DNA from: Paractinoplanes deccanensis
GTDB taxonomy: Bacteria > Actinomycetota > Actinomycetes > Mycobacteriales > Micromonosporaceae
DNA length: 64,000 nucleotides
NCBI RefSeq assembly: GCF_016862115.1
Contig: NZ_BOMI01000114.1
Coordinates: forward strand, 62,001-126,000
Direction of reading: 5' to 3'
Below, one piece after another: positions 18,551 to 26,877 of this stretch; position 1 is the first letter of the stretch, and the number at the start of each line of letters is the position of its first letter. The translations under genes were made by a program, and so were the position numbers. Under the pieces are notes generated by a model. It did not search any database. It was given only the letters and a program-made list of their open reading frames with translations, and was not told the DNA's origin.

Positions 18551-18637
18551 CTTCCACCCGGGCGCGGAGGGCCGCGTCACCGTGGTGAACGCGCCCGGCC
18601 GTCGCACGTCGAACCCGGCGAGAGAAGGAGGCGATCC

Positions 18638-19939
18638 ATGGCGGACGTCATCGTCGTCGGCGCCGGCCCCACGGGGCTGTGGTTGTCGGCGGAGCTGGCC
18701 CTGGCCGGGCTGTCGGTCACGGTGCTGGAACGGCGCGCGGAGCCGGTCACGTTCTCGAAGGCGATGGGCGTGCACGCCCGTACCCTCGAGGTCCTGGCCA
18801 TGCGCGGCGCGCAGGGACCGCTGCTGGCGGCGGGCCGGCCGGTCCCGGACTGGCACTGGGGCGTGCTGCGCAGCCGGCTCGACCTCACGGCGCTCGACAC
18901 CCCGTACCCGTTCATGCTCGCCGTGCCGCAGGAGCGCACGGAGGCGGTGCTCCAGGAGCACGCGCTGGCCCTCGGCGTCCGGATCGAGCGCGGCCGCGAG
19001 GTGACCGGCCTGCGCCAGGAGGACGGCGAGGTGCTCGTCGAGGCGGGTGAGACGCTGAGCGCCGCGTACGTGGTGGGCTGCGACGGCGGCGGCTCGGCCG
19101 TGCGCAAGGCGTCCGGGATCGGCTTCCCGGGCACACCGGCGCGAGTGGTGGGCTTCGTCGCCGACGCCGTGCTCGACGATCCGCCGCCGCCCGGGTTCTC
19201 GCTGGTCGCCCCGGCCGGGGCGCTGCTCGTGGCGCCCGCGCCCGGCGGCCTGTTCCGGCTCGGCGGCTACGATCCGCGCCACCAGGACGTGGCCGCCCCC
19301 TTCCCGGCCGACGAGCTGCGCGACTTCCTGGTCCGGGCGACGGGCAGGGACTTCGGCCTGCGCGAGGCGGTCTGGCTGTCCCGCTTCGGCAACGCGACCC
19401 GGCAGGCGGACGTCTACCGGTCGGGCCGGATCCTCGTGGCCGGCGACGCCGCGCACATCCACTTCCCGACCGGCGGCGTGGGCCTCAACACCGGCGTGCA
19501 GGACGCGATGAACCTGGGCTGGAAGCTGGCCGCCGTGCTCAAGGACGGCGCCCCGCGCAGCCTGCTGGACAGCTATCACGACGAGCGCCACCCGGTCTCG
19601 GCCGCGGTGGGCGCGGACACCATGGCGCAGACCGCGCTGCTGACGGCCATCACCCCGGAAGGGGCCGCGCTGCGCGCCGCGGTCGAGCAGCTGCTCGCGG
19701 ATCCGGCCGCGAACCGGGCGATGGCCGAACGGGTCAGCGGGCTGTCGGTGGCCTATCCCCCGGCGGATCCGGCCGCTCACCCGCTCACCGGCCGCCGCGC
19801 GCCGGCCTCGTCCTTCCCGCTGCTGCACCAGGGCCGGCCCGTGGTGCTACGCGAGGGCGCGACGATGCTGGTGCGGCCGGACGGCTACGTCGGGTGGGCC
19901 TCGGACGACCCGGCCGCCGAGCCGCCGGCGCTCTTCTAG
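18638..19939 (+). CDS. FAD-dependent aromatic-ring monooxygenase
   Basis: A 433-residue class A flavin monooxygenase: VIVVGAGPTGLWLSAELALAG (FAD), VVGCDGGGSAVRKASGI (DG motif) and RILVAGDAAHIHFPTGGVGLNTGVQDAMNLGWKLA (GD motif). This is the pattern of the RdmE/OxyS/MhpA-like group that hydroxylates phenols or polyketides. The C-terminal thioredoxin-like tail of the longest members is shortened. A strong ribosome binding site (GAAGGAGG) precedes ATG 18638. No polyketide or catabolic cluster surrounds it. The stop overlaps the convergent kinase gene by 4 bp. Confidence 0.9.
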   Translation: MADVIVVGAGPTGLWLSAELALAGLSVTVLERRAEPVTFSKAMGVHARTLEVLAMRGAQGPLLAAGRPVPDWHWGVLRSRLDLTALDTPYPFMLAVPQERTEAVLQEHALALGVRIERGREVTGLRQEDGEVLVEAGETLSAAYVVGCDGGGSAVRKASGIGFPGTPARVVGFVADAVLDDPPPPGFSLVAPAGALLVAPAPGGLFRLGGYDPRHQDVAAPFPADELRDFLVRATGRDFGLREAVWLSRFGNATRQADVYRSGRILVAGDAAHIHFPTGGVGLNTGVQDAMNLGWKLAAVLKDGAPRSLLDSYHDERHPVSAAVGADTMAQTALLTAITPEGAALRAAVEQLLADPAANRAMAERVSGLSVAYPPADPAAHPLTGRRAPASSFPLLHQGRPVVLREGATMLVRPDGYVGWASDDPAAEPPALF

Positions 19940-20775
19940 CGAAGCAGGGAGCCGCGTTGCCGGACGGCGCGGCTCCCGACCCGGACGGCGACGGCGACGG
20001 CGTCCGGCAGCGGGCGGTCGCGGCTGAGCTCCAGCGCGAGCGCGGCCAGGAACGCGTCACCGGCGCCGCTCGAGTCCACGGCGTCCACCCGGGGCGCGCT
20101 CACCGTGCCGGTTCCGCCGAGGTGGCCGTACGCGGCGCCGCGCCGCCCGGCGGTGACGACGGCGGCCGGCACGCCGAGCGCCAGCAGGCCGTCGACCGCC
20201 TCGGCGGCGCTCGCCCGGGAGGTGCCGAGGACCGCGGCCGCCTCGTGCTCGTTCACGGCGTACAGGTCGAGGCCGCTCAGGAACGCGGTGTCCAGGCCCG
20301 GATCGGGGACGAGGTTGCCGATCAGCAGGGGCGGGCGGGGCAGGGCGCGGACCGCCTCGGGCGGCACGTCGAGCTGGGCCACGACGACGTCGGCCACCAC
20401 GCGGGCGGCGTCGGCCGGGCGGGGATCGGTCCCCGGGGAGCGGGCGAACGTGACGTACGACTCGCCGTCCGGGGTCACCTCGATGACGGCCGCGCCGGTC
20501 GGCACCCCGGGCAGCAGCCGGAAGCCCGCACCGTCCACACCGCACTCGGCGAGCGTGCGGGCGAGCATCCGGCCCCACTCGTCGTCGCCCGCGTTGGCGA
20601 TCAGCGCCGCGCGGCCGCCGAGCCGGGCGACCGCGCAGGCCTGGTTGAACGCCTTGCCGCCGGGCGTCACGGCCAGCGGCGAGCCGAAGGCGGCGCGGCC
20701 CTCGGACGCCCGGTGCGGCACCCGGACGGTCAGGTCGGCGTTCGCGCGGCCGAACACCGCTATCGTCTTGTCCAC
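19936..20775 (-). CDS. PfkB-family carbohydrate kinase (ribokinase-like)
   Basis: A 279-residue kinase with the first PfkB signature region GGKAFNQACAVARLGGRAALIANAGDDEWG and the C-terminal signature VDAVDSSGAGDAFLAALA, in which Asp is the catalytic base and GAGD the anion hole. It transfers phosphate from ATP to a sugar or nucleoside; ribose is a reasonable guess. It is somewhat short for a ribokinase (about 300 residues). The start is GTG at 20775. No sugar transporter is adjacent. Confidence 0.88.
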   Translation of the reverse strand: MDKTIAVFGRANADLTVRVPHRASEGRAAFGSPLAVTPGGKAFNQACAVARLGGRAALIANAGDDEWGRMLARTLAECGVDGAGFRLLPGVPTGAAVIEVTPDGESYVTFARSPGTDPRPADAARVVADVVVAQLDVPPEAVRALPRPPLLIGNLVPDPGLDTAFLSGLDLYAVNEHEAAAVLGTSRASAAEAVDGLLALGVPAAVVTAGRRGAAYGHLGGTGTVSAPRVDAVDSSGAGDAFLAALALELSRDRPLPDAVAVAVRVGSRAVRQRGSLLR

Positions 20776-20794
20776 GCTGTGATTGTCGGCTGTC

Positions 20795-21727
20795 TCAGGC
20801 CGCCGGCGGCGGGCTCAGCACGACCTTGCCGCGCAGCGCGCCCGCGGCGTAACGGCGGTGCACCAGCGGCGCCTCGGTGAGCGGCAGCCGCTCGGCGATG
20901 CCGGTGCTGACCCCCGCGGTGTCGACCAGCCGGGCGATCTCGGCGAGCTGCTTGGCGTCGCGGCGCACCGTCATCACCGAGGTGGTGACGCTGCGCGGGC
21001 GGTCGATCGGGGCCGGCCCGGTGATCGAGACCAGGCTGCCGCCGGGACGGATCCGCGCGACCAGGTCACTCAGCTCCGCGCCGCTCGCGGGAGCGGCGTT
21101 GAGCACGCCGTCGAACGGCGGCATGGTGAGGCCCGCGGCACCCCGGTCGACGACCAGGTCGGCCCCCGAGGTCAGCGCGGAGGCGATGCTCGCCGGCCCG
21201 GCCCGGCCGATGACCGTGGCGCCGGCGAGCTTGGCGAACTGCACCGCGAGGCGGCCCACCGCGCCGCCGGCGCCGTTGACCAGGATCCGCTGGCCGGGCT
21301 CGACCCGCAGCTGCTCGTGCACGGCCTGCCAGGCGGTGAGCCCGGCGACCGGCAGGGCCGCGGCGTCGGCGAGCGCGATGCTCTGCGGCGCCGGGGCGAG
21401 CCCGTCCGCGGGCACCACGGCGAGCTGGGCCATCGCCCCGTCCGTCTCGGCCGGCAGATAGGCGATCACCGGGTCGCCCACCCGGTAACCGGTGACGCCG
21501 GGACCGAGCGCGGCCACCCAGCCGGACAGGTCGACGCCGGGGATGTGCGGCAGCTTCAGCGCGCACGAGTAGCGCAGCGCCCCGGAGCGGATCGCGGCGT
21601 CGGCCGGGTTGAACGACGTGCCGGCGACCTCGACGAGCACCTGGCCGGTGCCGGGCGCCGGGCGCGGCACCACCTCGTAGCGCAGCACCTCCGGCCCGCC
21701 GTACTTGTAGTAGCGAATGGCTCTCAT
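20795..21727 (-). CDS. NADP-dependent quinone oxidoreductase-like protein (MDR family)
   Basis: A 310-residue medium-chain dehydrogenase/reductase without the zinc ligands: MRAIRYYKYGGPEVLRYEVVPRP at the start, GTSFNPADAAIRSG, and the cofactor loop ILVNGAGGAVGRLAVQFAKLAGATVIG. Quinone or enone reduction with NADPH is the likely reaction. The ATG at 21727 overlaps the stop of the upstream hydrolase fragment (ATGA). Confidence 0.9.
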   Translation of the reverse strand: MRAIRYYKYGGPEVLRYEVVPRPAPGTGQVLVEVAGTSFNPADAAIRSGALRYSCALKLPHIPGVDLSGWVAALGPGVTGYRVGDPVIAYLPAETDGAMAQLAVVPADGLAPAPQSIALADAAALPVAGLTAWQAVHEQLRVEPGQRILVNGAGGAVGRLAVQFAKLAGATVIGRAGPASIASALTSGADLVVDRGAAGLTMPPFDGVLNAAPASGAELSDLVARIRPGGSLVSITGPAPIDRPRSVTTSVMTVRRDAKQLAEIARLVDTAGVSTGIAERLPLTEAPLVHRRYAAGALRGKVVLSPPPAA

Positions 21728-22311
21728 GGCCTTCCCTCGGAGAGCTCGATGTAGCGCTCACGCAGGCCGGCGGCGCCGGGCCCGATGAGCGCGAGGGTGT
21801 CGTGACCGACGCCGAGCGACGCCGGCAGGGTGTGCGTGCGCAGCCGGATGCCGCAGGCCGCGGCGATCCGCCGGGGCACCGCGAAGGCCGCCACCGGATC
21901 CACCACGCCGTCGGTCTCGCTGATGACGACGGCGAGCGAGCGCAGCCGGGTGCGGCGCGGCGGGCCGGGCAGCCGGTGCGCGATCGCGAGGTAGCGCGTC
22001 ACCGCCGTCAGCGAGTAACCGCGCGACGTGACGCGGTCGGGCAGCAGCCCCCGCCCGTACAGGAACGTGAGCGGGCGCACCGCCCAGGCCGGCGCCTGCC
22101 GGGGGTCGGGGCCGAAGAACGGCGAGAGCAGCAACAGATGGCGTACGACATCAGCACTGTTCTGGGCGAGCCAGGTGGCCAGCACCGCGCGCTCGGTGCG
22201 CGAGCCGTGGCTGAGCAGGCGGCTGCGCGAGCCGGGCCGCACGGCGGGGTCGGCGGTCTCCCGCTCGACGACCGCCGACGCCTGCCTGGTCGCGTCGAGA
22301 AGGTCCATCAC
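21724..22311 (-). CDS. N-terminally truncated alpha/beta-hydrolase
   Basis: The 195-residue frame matches only the second half of an alpha/beta-hydrolase: helix after the nucleophile (ERAVLATWLAQNSADVVRHLLLLSPFFGP), the acid strand (SLAVVISETDGVVDPVAAF) and a possible catalytic His (LGVGHDTLAL). The region where a GxSxG nucleophile should be reads LLSHGSRTERA and lacks the motif. The first ~100 residues with the oxyanion strand are missing, because the ABC gene ends only 30 bp upstream. It is probably a decayed gene kept in frame by coupling to the next one, or an inactive remnant. Confidence 0.62.
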   Translation of the reverse strand: MMDLLDATRQASAVVERETADPAVRPGSRSRLLSHGSRTERAVLATWLAQNSADVVRHLLLLSPFFGPDPRQAPAWAVRPLTFLYGRGLLPDRVTSRGYSLTAVTRYLAIAHRLPGPPRRTRLRSLAVVISETDGVVDPVAAFAVPRRIAAACGIRLRTHTLPASLGVGHDTLALIGPGAAGLRERYIELSEGRP

Positions 22312-22341
22312 CGGCTACCAACGTCCCTGGTCGCGCGCTGT

Positions 22342-23139
22342 TCATGTCGGCTGCCTCACACGGGTGCGGGCCGCCCAGCGGCCGTCGGCGCGGGTCACGC
22401 CGACCGGGTGCCCGAAGGCCGCCGACACGTTCTCGGTGGTGACGGTCGCCACGGCGGCGCCGGCGGCGACCACGCTGCCGGCGCGCAGCAGCAGGGCGTG
22501 GCTGGTCGTGGTCGGCAGCTCCTCCAGGTGGTGGGTGACCACGACGGAGGCGAGCCCCGGCTGCGCCGCGAAGAGCGCGTCGAGGGTCTCCAGCAGCTGC
22601 TCGCGGGCGGCGACGTCGAGTCCGGTCGACGGCTCGTCGAGCAGCAGCAGCCGCGGCCGGGCGGTCAGCGCGCGGGCGATCAGGGCCCGGCCGCGCTCGC
22701 CCTGCGACAGGGTGGGCCAGCGCTCGCCGGCGACGGCGGCCAGGCCGAGGTCGCCGATCAGGCCGTCGGCCCGGGCCACGTCGTCGCCGGCGGGCCGCCA
22801 CCGGGCGGGCAGCTCGATGGAGCCGGTGAGGCCGGTGAGCACCACCTCGCGCACGGTCAGCGGCGAGCGCAGCGGGTGGCGCGGGTCGACGTGCCCGATG
22901 CTGCGGCGCAGCTCCTGCATGTCGACGCGGCCCAGCCGGTGGCCGAGGACGTGCACCGTGCCGGAGGTGGGGTGGGCCCGCGCCCCGCAGAGGCCGAGGA
23001 TCGTGCTCTTGCCCGCGCCGTTCGGCCCGAGCAGCGCCCAGTGCTCACCCTCGCGCACCGTCAGGTCGACACCGTGCAGGATTTCCTTGCCGGCCCGGCG
23101 GAACCGCACGTCCCGCAGCTCCACCACGTTCTCGATCAT
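22342..23139 (-). CDS. ABC transporter ATP-binding protein
   Basis: A 265-residue ATPase with Walker A LGPNGAGKSTILGL, signature LSQGERGRALIARAL, Walker B LLLLDEPSTGLD and H-loop SVVVTHHLEEL. It resembles the ModF/YlmA-like solo ATPases that sit without a permease. No permease gene is adjacent, so the partner and substrate are unknown. ATG 23139 is used; an in-frame TTG at 23148 is an alternative. It follows the sigma factor gene in the same orientation. Confidence 0.9.
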   Translation of the reverse strand: MIENVVELRDVRFRRAGKEILHGVDLTVREGEHWALLGPNGAGKSTILGLCGARAHPTSGTVHVLGHRLGRVDMQELRRSIGHVDPRHPLRSPLTVREVVLTGLTGSIELPARWRPAGDDVARADGLIGDLGLAAVAGERWPTLSQGERGRALIARALTARPRLLLLDEPSTGLDVAAREQLLETLDALFAAQPGLASVVVTHHLEELPTTTSHALLLRAGSVVAAGAAVATVTTENVSAAFGHPVGVTRADGRWAARTRVRQPT

Positions 23140-23154
23140 GTGGGGCAACGGTAC

Positions 23155-23694
23155 TCACCGGCGCGGCCGGGCGGCCGGGCGGCCGCCGCGGGGGCGCTCG
23201 TTGTCCGGGCCGGCCATCGAGCGGCGCAGCGACTGGAGGGCGTAGAACGCCCGCGACTTGACCGTGCCGACGGGCACGCCGAGGCGCTGGGCGGTCTCGC
23301 GGGTGGAGCGGCCCTCGAAGTAGAGCTCGGTGAGGATGCGCTGGTGCATCGAGCTGAGCGAGCCGATCGCCGTGCGCAGGGACTCCAATGCCACCACCGT
23401 CTCGGTGATGTCGTCCTCCGACGAGGACGGGAAGGCGTCGATCAGCTCCACGCCGATCGGGCGGACCCGGGTGCGGCGGATCGCGTCGATGCCGACGTTG
23501 CGCGCCACGATGAACAGCCAGCGCCGGGTGTGCTCGGGCTCGGACGGCAGGTCGTCCATGTGCCGCCACACGCGGATCATCGTCTCCTGCAGGAGGTCCT
23601 CCGCGCTCTGCCGGCTGGCCGCCGTGAAGCCGTTCAGGTAGCCGAGCAGCACCTGGCTGTACTGCGTGTGGATGTCGTTGATCGTCGATGCCAC
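23155..23694 (-). CDS. ECF-type RNA polymerase sigma factor
   Basis: A 179-residue sigma-70 family protein with region 2 (AEDLLQETMIRVWRHM, then HTRRWLFIVARNVGIDAIRR) and region 4 (ILTELYFEGRSTRETAQRLGVPVGTVKSRAFYALQSLRR). GTG 23694 is chosen because a GGGGGG run stands 6 bases upstream and the product then starts at a normal region-2 distance. No anti-sigma factor gene is next to it. The C-terminus is a basic Arg/Pro-rich tail. The divergent gene is an aldo/keto reductase. Confidence 0.92.
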   Translation of the reverse strand: MASTINDIHTQYSQVLLGYLNGFTAASRQSAEDLLQETMIRVWRHMDDLPSEPEHTRRWLFIVARNVGIDAIRRTRVRPIGVELIDAFPSSSEDDITETVVALESLRTAIGSLSSMHQRILTELYFEGRSTRETAQRLGVPVGTVKSRAFYALQSLRRSMAGPDNERPRGGRPAARPRR

Positions 23695-23786
23695 GTCGAC
23701 CCCCCAAAGCTCTTGATTGCCTTGGTATCCACCGTCGCCGTCCCGGGGTACCCGGCGAACCCGTGCGGCACCCTGGTCGGAGCACT

Positions 23787-23806
23787 GGCGGCCCCCGGGG
23801 GCCGCC
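23787..23806. promoter_or_regulatory. 20-base perfect palindrome between sigma factor and aldo/keto reductase genes
   Basis: GGCGGCCCCC / GGGGGCCGCC form an uninterrupted palindrome. It is nested inside an outer inverted repeat (CGGCACC at 23766-23772 and GGTGCCG at 23810-23816). The divergent intergenic region also has TGGAC-N6-GTCCA (23830-23845) followed by five T. These could be operators or a cruciform. Confidence 0.45.
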
Positions 23807-23870
23807 CCCGGTGCCGTGGGCCACACGGCTGGACTTGCGGGTCCATTTTTCCGCCGTCACCGTTACGGCC

Positions 23871-24941
23871 ATGAATCACTACTACCTGCTGGGCCGCTCG
23901 GGCCTGCGCGTCAGCCGGCTCGCGCTCGGCACGATGAACTTCGGCGTCGACGGCTTCCACGCCGCCTACGGCAAGAGCGAGGAGGAGGCCGAGCCGATCT
24001 TCCGGGAGTACGTGGAGAACGGCGGCAACCTCATCGACACGGCGGACTTCTACACCGCCGGCGAGAGCGAGCGCATCCTGGGCCGCCTGATCGCCAGGGC
24101 CGGCAACCGCGAGCGCCTGGTGCTGACCGGCAAGTTCACCAACACGATCGACCCGAGCGACCCGAACGCGAGCGGCAACGGGCGCAAGCACATCGTGCGG
24201 GCGCTGGACGCGACGCTGCGCCGGCTCGGCACCGACTACCTCGACCTCTACCTGCTGCACACCTGGGACCGGATCACCCCCGTGGAGGAGGTGGTGCGGA
24301 CCTTCGACGACCTCGTGCGCGCCGGCAAGATCCGCTACGCCGGCCTGTCGGACACCCCGGCCTGGTACGCGGCACGCGCGCAGACCTTCGCGGAGGCCCA
24401 CGCGCTGACGCCGATGGTCAACCTCCAGCTGCCGTACGCCCTCAACAACCGCGGCATCGAGCCGGAGTTCGCGCCGATGGCGCAGTCCCTGGGCATCGGC
24501 ATCACCGCGTGGAGCCCGCTCGGCGGCGGCCTGCTCAGCGGCAAGTACCGCGGCGATGCCCAGGCGAACGGGCGGCTCGCCGGCCGGGAGATCGGCGCGC
24601 ACGACCGCAAGGTGCTCGACGCGCTCGCGGAGGTGGCCACCGAGCTCGGCCGCCCGATGGCCCAGGTGGCGATCAACTGGACCGTCACGCAGCCCGGCGT
24701 CGCCTCGGCGATCGTCGGCGCGAGCAGCGCCGGGCAGCTGCGGAGCAACATGGCCGCCCTCGACTTCGACCTGCCGGCGGAGGCCCGCGAGCGGCTCGAC
24801 GAGGCGAGTGCCCCGCAGACGCCGCAGCTCTACACGATGTTCACCCCCGAATACCAGTCGTGGATCGTCAGCCCCGGCCTGGCCATCGGCGACAAGCCCG
24901 CGGGATACGCTCGGCCCGTGCTGAACGCCGCGAGCCGATGA
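23871..24941 (+). CDS. Aldo/keto reductase
   Basis: A 356-residue NADPH-dependent aldo/keto reductase. The catalytic tetrad is visible: Asp and Tyr in NLIDTADFYTAGESE, Lys in LVLTGKFTN and His in YLLHTWD. The C-terminal cofactor region is ASAIVGASSAGQLRSNM. It reduces aldehydes or ketones of unknown identity. The ATG at 23871 has no clear Shine-Dalgarno sequence. The stop overlaps the start of the TetR gene (ATGA), so the reductase and its likely regulator are made together. Confidence 0.92.
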   Translation: MNHYYLLGRSGLRVSRLALGTMNFGVDGFHAAYGKSEEEAEPIFREYVENGGNLIDTADFYTAGESERILGRLIARAGNRERLVLTGKFTNTIDPSDPNASGNGRKHIVRALDATLRRLGTDYLDLYLLHTWDRITPVEEVVRTFDDLVRAGKIRYAGLSDTPAWYAARAQTFAEAHALTPMVNLQLPYALNNRGIEPEFAPMAQSLGIGITAWSPLGGGLLSGKYRGDAQANGRLAGREIGAHDRKVLDALAEVATELGRPMAQVAINWTVTQPGVASAIVGASSAGQLRSNMAALDFDLPAEARERLDEASAPQTPQLYTMFTPEYQSWIVSPGLAIGDKPAGYARPVLNAASR

Positions 24942-25534
24942 CCCGCAGCCTCACCGCCAAGGGCGCACAGACCCGTCGCCGCATCGTCCTCGGTGCGGCG
25001 GCGGAGCTGCGCGAACGTGGCGTCGACGCGGTGCGCCTGGAGGACGTGATGGCCCGCACGGGCACCAGCAAGAGCCAGCTCTTCCACTACTTCCCGGACG
25101 GCAAGGAGGCCCTGCTGCTCGCGGTGGCCCGGCAGGAGGCCGACCAGGTGCTCGCCGACCAGGAGCCCTACCTGAGCGAGCTGACGTCGTGGGCGGCCTG
25201 GCAGGGGTGGCGCGACCTGCTGGTCGAGCGCTACGTGGCGCAGGGCGACCGGTGCCCGCTGGGCGGCCTGCTCGGCGAGGCGGGCCGGCGCGCACCGGCG
25301 GCCAAGGCCGTGCTGACCGATCTGATGGACCGCTGGCAGGCCGCCCTCGCGGCCGGCATCCGGCACATGCAGGCCGCCCACGAGATCCCGCCGGCCGTGG
25401 ACGCCGCGTGCGCGGCCGCGGGGCTGCTCGCGGGCATCCAGGGCGGGGTGCTGCTGCTGACCAGCACCGGCCGCACGGAGTTCCTCGAATCGGCGCTCGA
25501 CCTGGGGATCGAGGGGCTCAGGCGGGGCGCCTGA
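24938..25534 (+). CDS. TetR-family regulator (coupled to aldo/keto reductase)
   Basis: A 198-residue TetR protein. The N-terminal helix-turn-helix is RRRIVLGAAAELRERGVDAVRLEDVMARTGTSKSQLFHYFPDGKEALL. The helical ligand domain includes CPLGGLLGEAG, a segment seen in the TetR_C_33-like group. It probably represses its own operon in response to a reductase substrate; the operator is not certain but palindromes upstream of the reductase are candidates. The 3' end overlaps the next TetR gene by 17 bp in convergent orientation. Confidence 0.92.
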   Translation: MTRSLTAKGAQTRRRIVLGAAAELRERGVDAVRLEDVMARTGTSKSQLFHYFPDGKEALLLAVARQEADQVLADQEPYLSELTSWAAWQGWRDLLVERYVAQGDRCPLGGLLGEAGRRAPAAKAVLTDLMDRWQAALAAGIRHMQAAHEIPPAVDAACAAAGLLAGIQGGVLLLTSTGRTEFLESALDLGIEGLRRGA

Positions 25535-26141
25535 AGGTCCCGTACCACTGGAACCGGGCCAGCTCGGCCGCGACCGCGTCGTCCTCCTCGGCGGCGCCGG
25601 CCGACACCTGATGGGCGATCGTCTGCATGCCGCCCCAGATCATCAGCCGGCCGGCGGTGGCGGCTTCCAGGTCCTTGGTGGTGCGCCCGGCGGCCTGCTC
25701 GGCGGCGAGCAGCCGCTCGGCCAGGGCGACGAACTGGTCCAGTTGCGCCGACCACGCGTCGCGCACCGTCTCGTCGTACGAGGTCACCTCGAGCACTGCG
25801 GCCAGCGTGGGCGCCCGCTTGCGATAGAAGTGGATCACCTCGGCCATCGCGCGCTCGAACGCCTCGAGCGCGTCCGGTGCGGCCGGGTCCCACGCGGCCA
25901 TCATCTCGTACGCGGCGCCGGCGAGCGTGCCCGCGAGGCTCAGCGCCAGCTCGCTCTTGTCGCGGAAATGCAGGTAGAACGTCGACCGGGCGACGCCGGC
26001 CTCGGCCGCGATGCGCTGCACGCCCAGCTCGGTATAGGTCGCTCCGCCCGCAAGCAACCGTTCGGTGGCGGCGACGATCTGCGCCTGCACGGCGGCGCGC
26101 CGGTCGGGCCCCGCGGCGGGGCGGCGTGTGGTGGACGGCAT
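25518..26141 (-). CDS. TetR-family regulator (divergent from alpha/beta-hydrolase)
   Basis: A 207-residue TetR protein with helix-turn-helix IVAATERLLAGGATYTELGVQRIAAEAGVARSTFYLHFRDKSELA and a helical C-terminal domain. It is divergent from the esterase-like gene at 26218, and a 19-base palindrome with a second overlapping half-operator lies in the 76-bp gap. It therefore most likely represses that gene and itself. Confidence 0.92.
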   Translation of the reverse strand: MPSTTRRPAAGPDRRAAVQAQIVAATERLLAGGATYTELGVQRIAAEAGVARSTFYLHFRDKSELALSLAGTLAGAAYEMMAAWDPAAPDALEAFERAMAEVIHFYRKRAPTLAAVLEVTSYDETVRDAWSAQLDQFVALAERLLAAEQAAGRTTKDLEAATAGRLMIWGGMQTIAHQVSAGAAEEDDAVAAELARFQWYGTFRRPA

Positions 26142-26178
26142 AGCCCGATCCTAGATCGGGCGATGTACCGTTCCTGCC

Positions 26179-26207
26179 GTCGGACACAGTGTCCGACACA
26201 ATGTCCG
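26179..26207. promoter_or_regulatory. Tandem TetR-type operator
   Basis: GTCGGACAC-A-GTGTCCGAC (26179-26197) is a perfect 19-base palindrome. The 13-base element GACACAGTGTCCG starting at 26183 recurs as GACACAATGTCCG at 26195, so two operators overlap with a 12-base phase. It lies between the TetR gene and the hydrolase gene, ending 11 bases before the hydrolase ATG. Confidence 0.75.
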
Positions 26208-26217
26208 GGAGACGACG

Positions 26218-26877
26218 ATGACGACGATCCTGCTTGTGCACGGCGCCTGGCACCAGCCCGCCGGCTGGGAGAAGCTCGCGCGTGAGCTGCACGCGCTGGG
26301 ATACGCGACGATGGCTCCGGCGCTGCCGAGTGCCGGCACCGCGCCCACCGGCGACGTGCACGACGACGCCGCGGTGATCCGTCAGGCGATCGACGCGATC
26401 GACGGCCCGGTGGTGGTCGTCGCGCACTCCTACGCGGGCATCCCGGTCACCGAGGCGGCGGCCGGCGTGCGGCACATCATCTACCTGGCGGCATACCTGC
26501 CGGACGCCGGCGAGTCGATGTACACCATCCACGGCATGCCCGAGCCCGCCGACAAGTCCGGGCTCTTCCCCCGCACCGCCGACCCGCGCACCGCGCTCTA
26601 CGGCGACCTGAGCGACGAGGAGGCGGCGGCCGCGGCGGCCCAGCTCGTCGACCAGTCGCTCGCCTCGTTCGCCACCCCGGTGACCCGGGCGGTTTGGCAC
26701 GACGTGCCGAGCACGTACATCGTCACCGACGAGGATCGCTCGCTGCCGGTCGAGTTGCAGAACGAGCTCGCCAGGCGGGCACGCGACGTGCGCCACCTGC
26801 CGAGCTCGCACTCGCCTCAGCTGTCGATGCCCGCCGAGCTGGCGAAGCTCATCGACGACATCATCCGTGGGGACTGA
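26218..26877 (+). CDS. Alpha/beta-hydrolase (esterase-like)
   Basis: A 219-residue hydrolase: ILLVHGAWHQPAGWEKLAREL (oxyanion strand), VVVVAHSYAGIPVTEAA (nucleophile Ser in HSYAG) and LPSSHSPQLSMPAELAKLI (catalytic His). It belongs to the small esterase/methylesterase-like group common in actinomycetes. The gene starts 11 bases after the tandem operator and has GGGAGACGACG before the ATG. It is probably induced by the ligand of the divergent TetR. Confidence 0.9.
   Translation: MTTILLVHGAWHQPAGWEKLARELHALGYATMAPALPSAGTAPTGDVHDDAAVIRQAIDAIDGPVVVVAHSYAGIPVTEAAAGVRHIIYLAAYLPDAGESMYTIHGMPEPADKSGLFPRTADPRTALYGDLSDEEAAAAAAQLVDQSLASFATPVTRAVWHDVPSTYIVTDEDRSLPVELQNELARRARDVRHLPSSHSPQLSMPAELAKLIDDIIRGD

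Noticed and set aside
3895..19939. A secondary-metabolite cluster, suggested by the AfsR-like regulator, LAL regulators and two FAD monooxygenases.
   Set aside because: No polyketide synthase, NRPS, terpene or RiPP gene is visible and the monooxygenases lie 14 kb apart.
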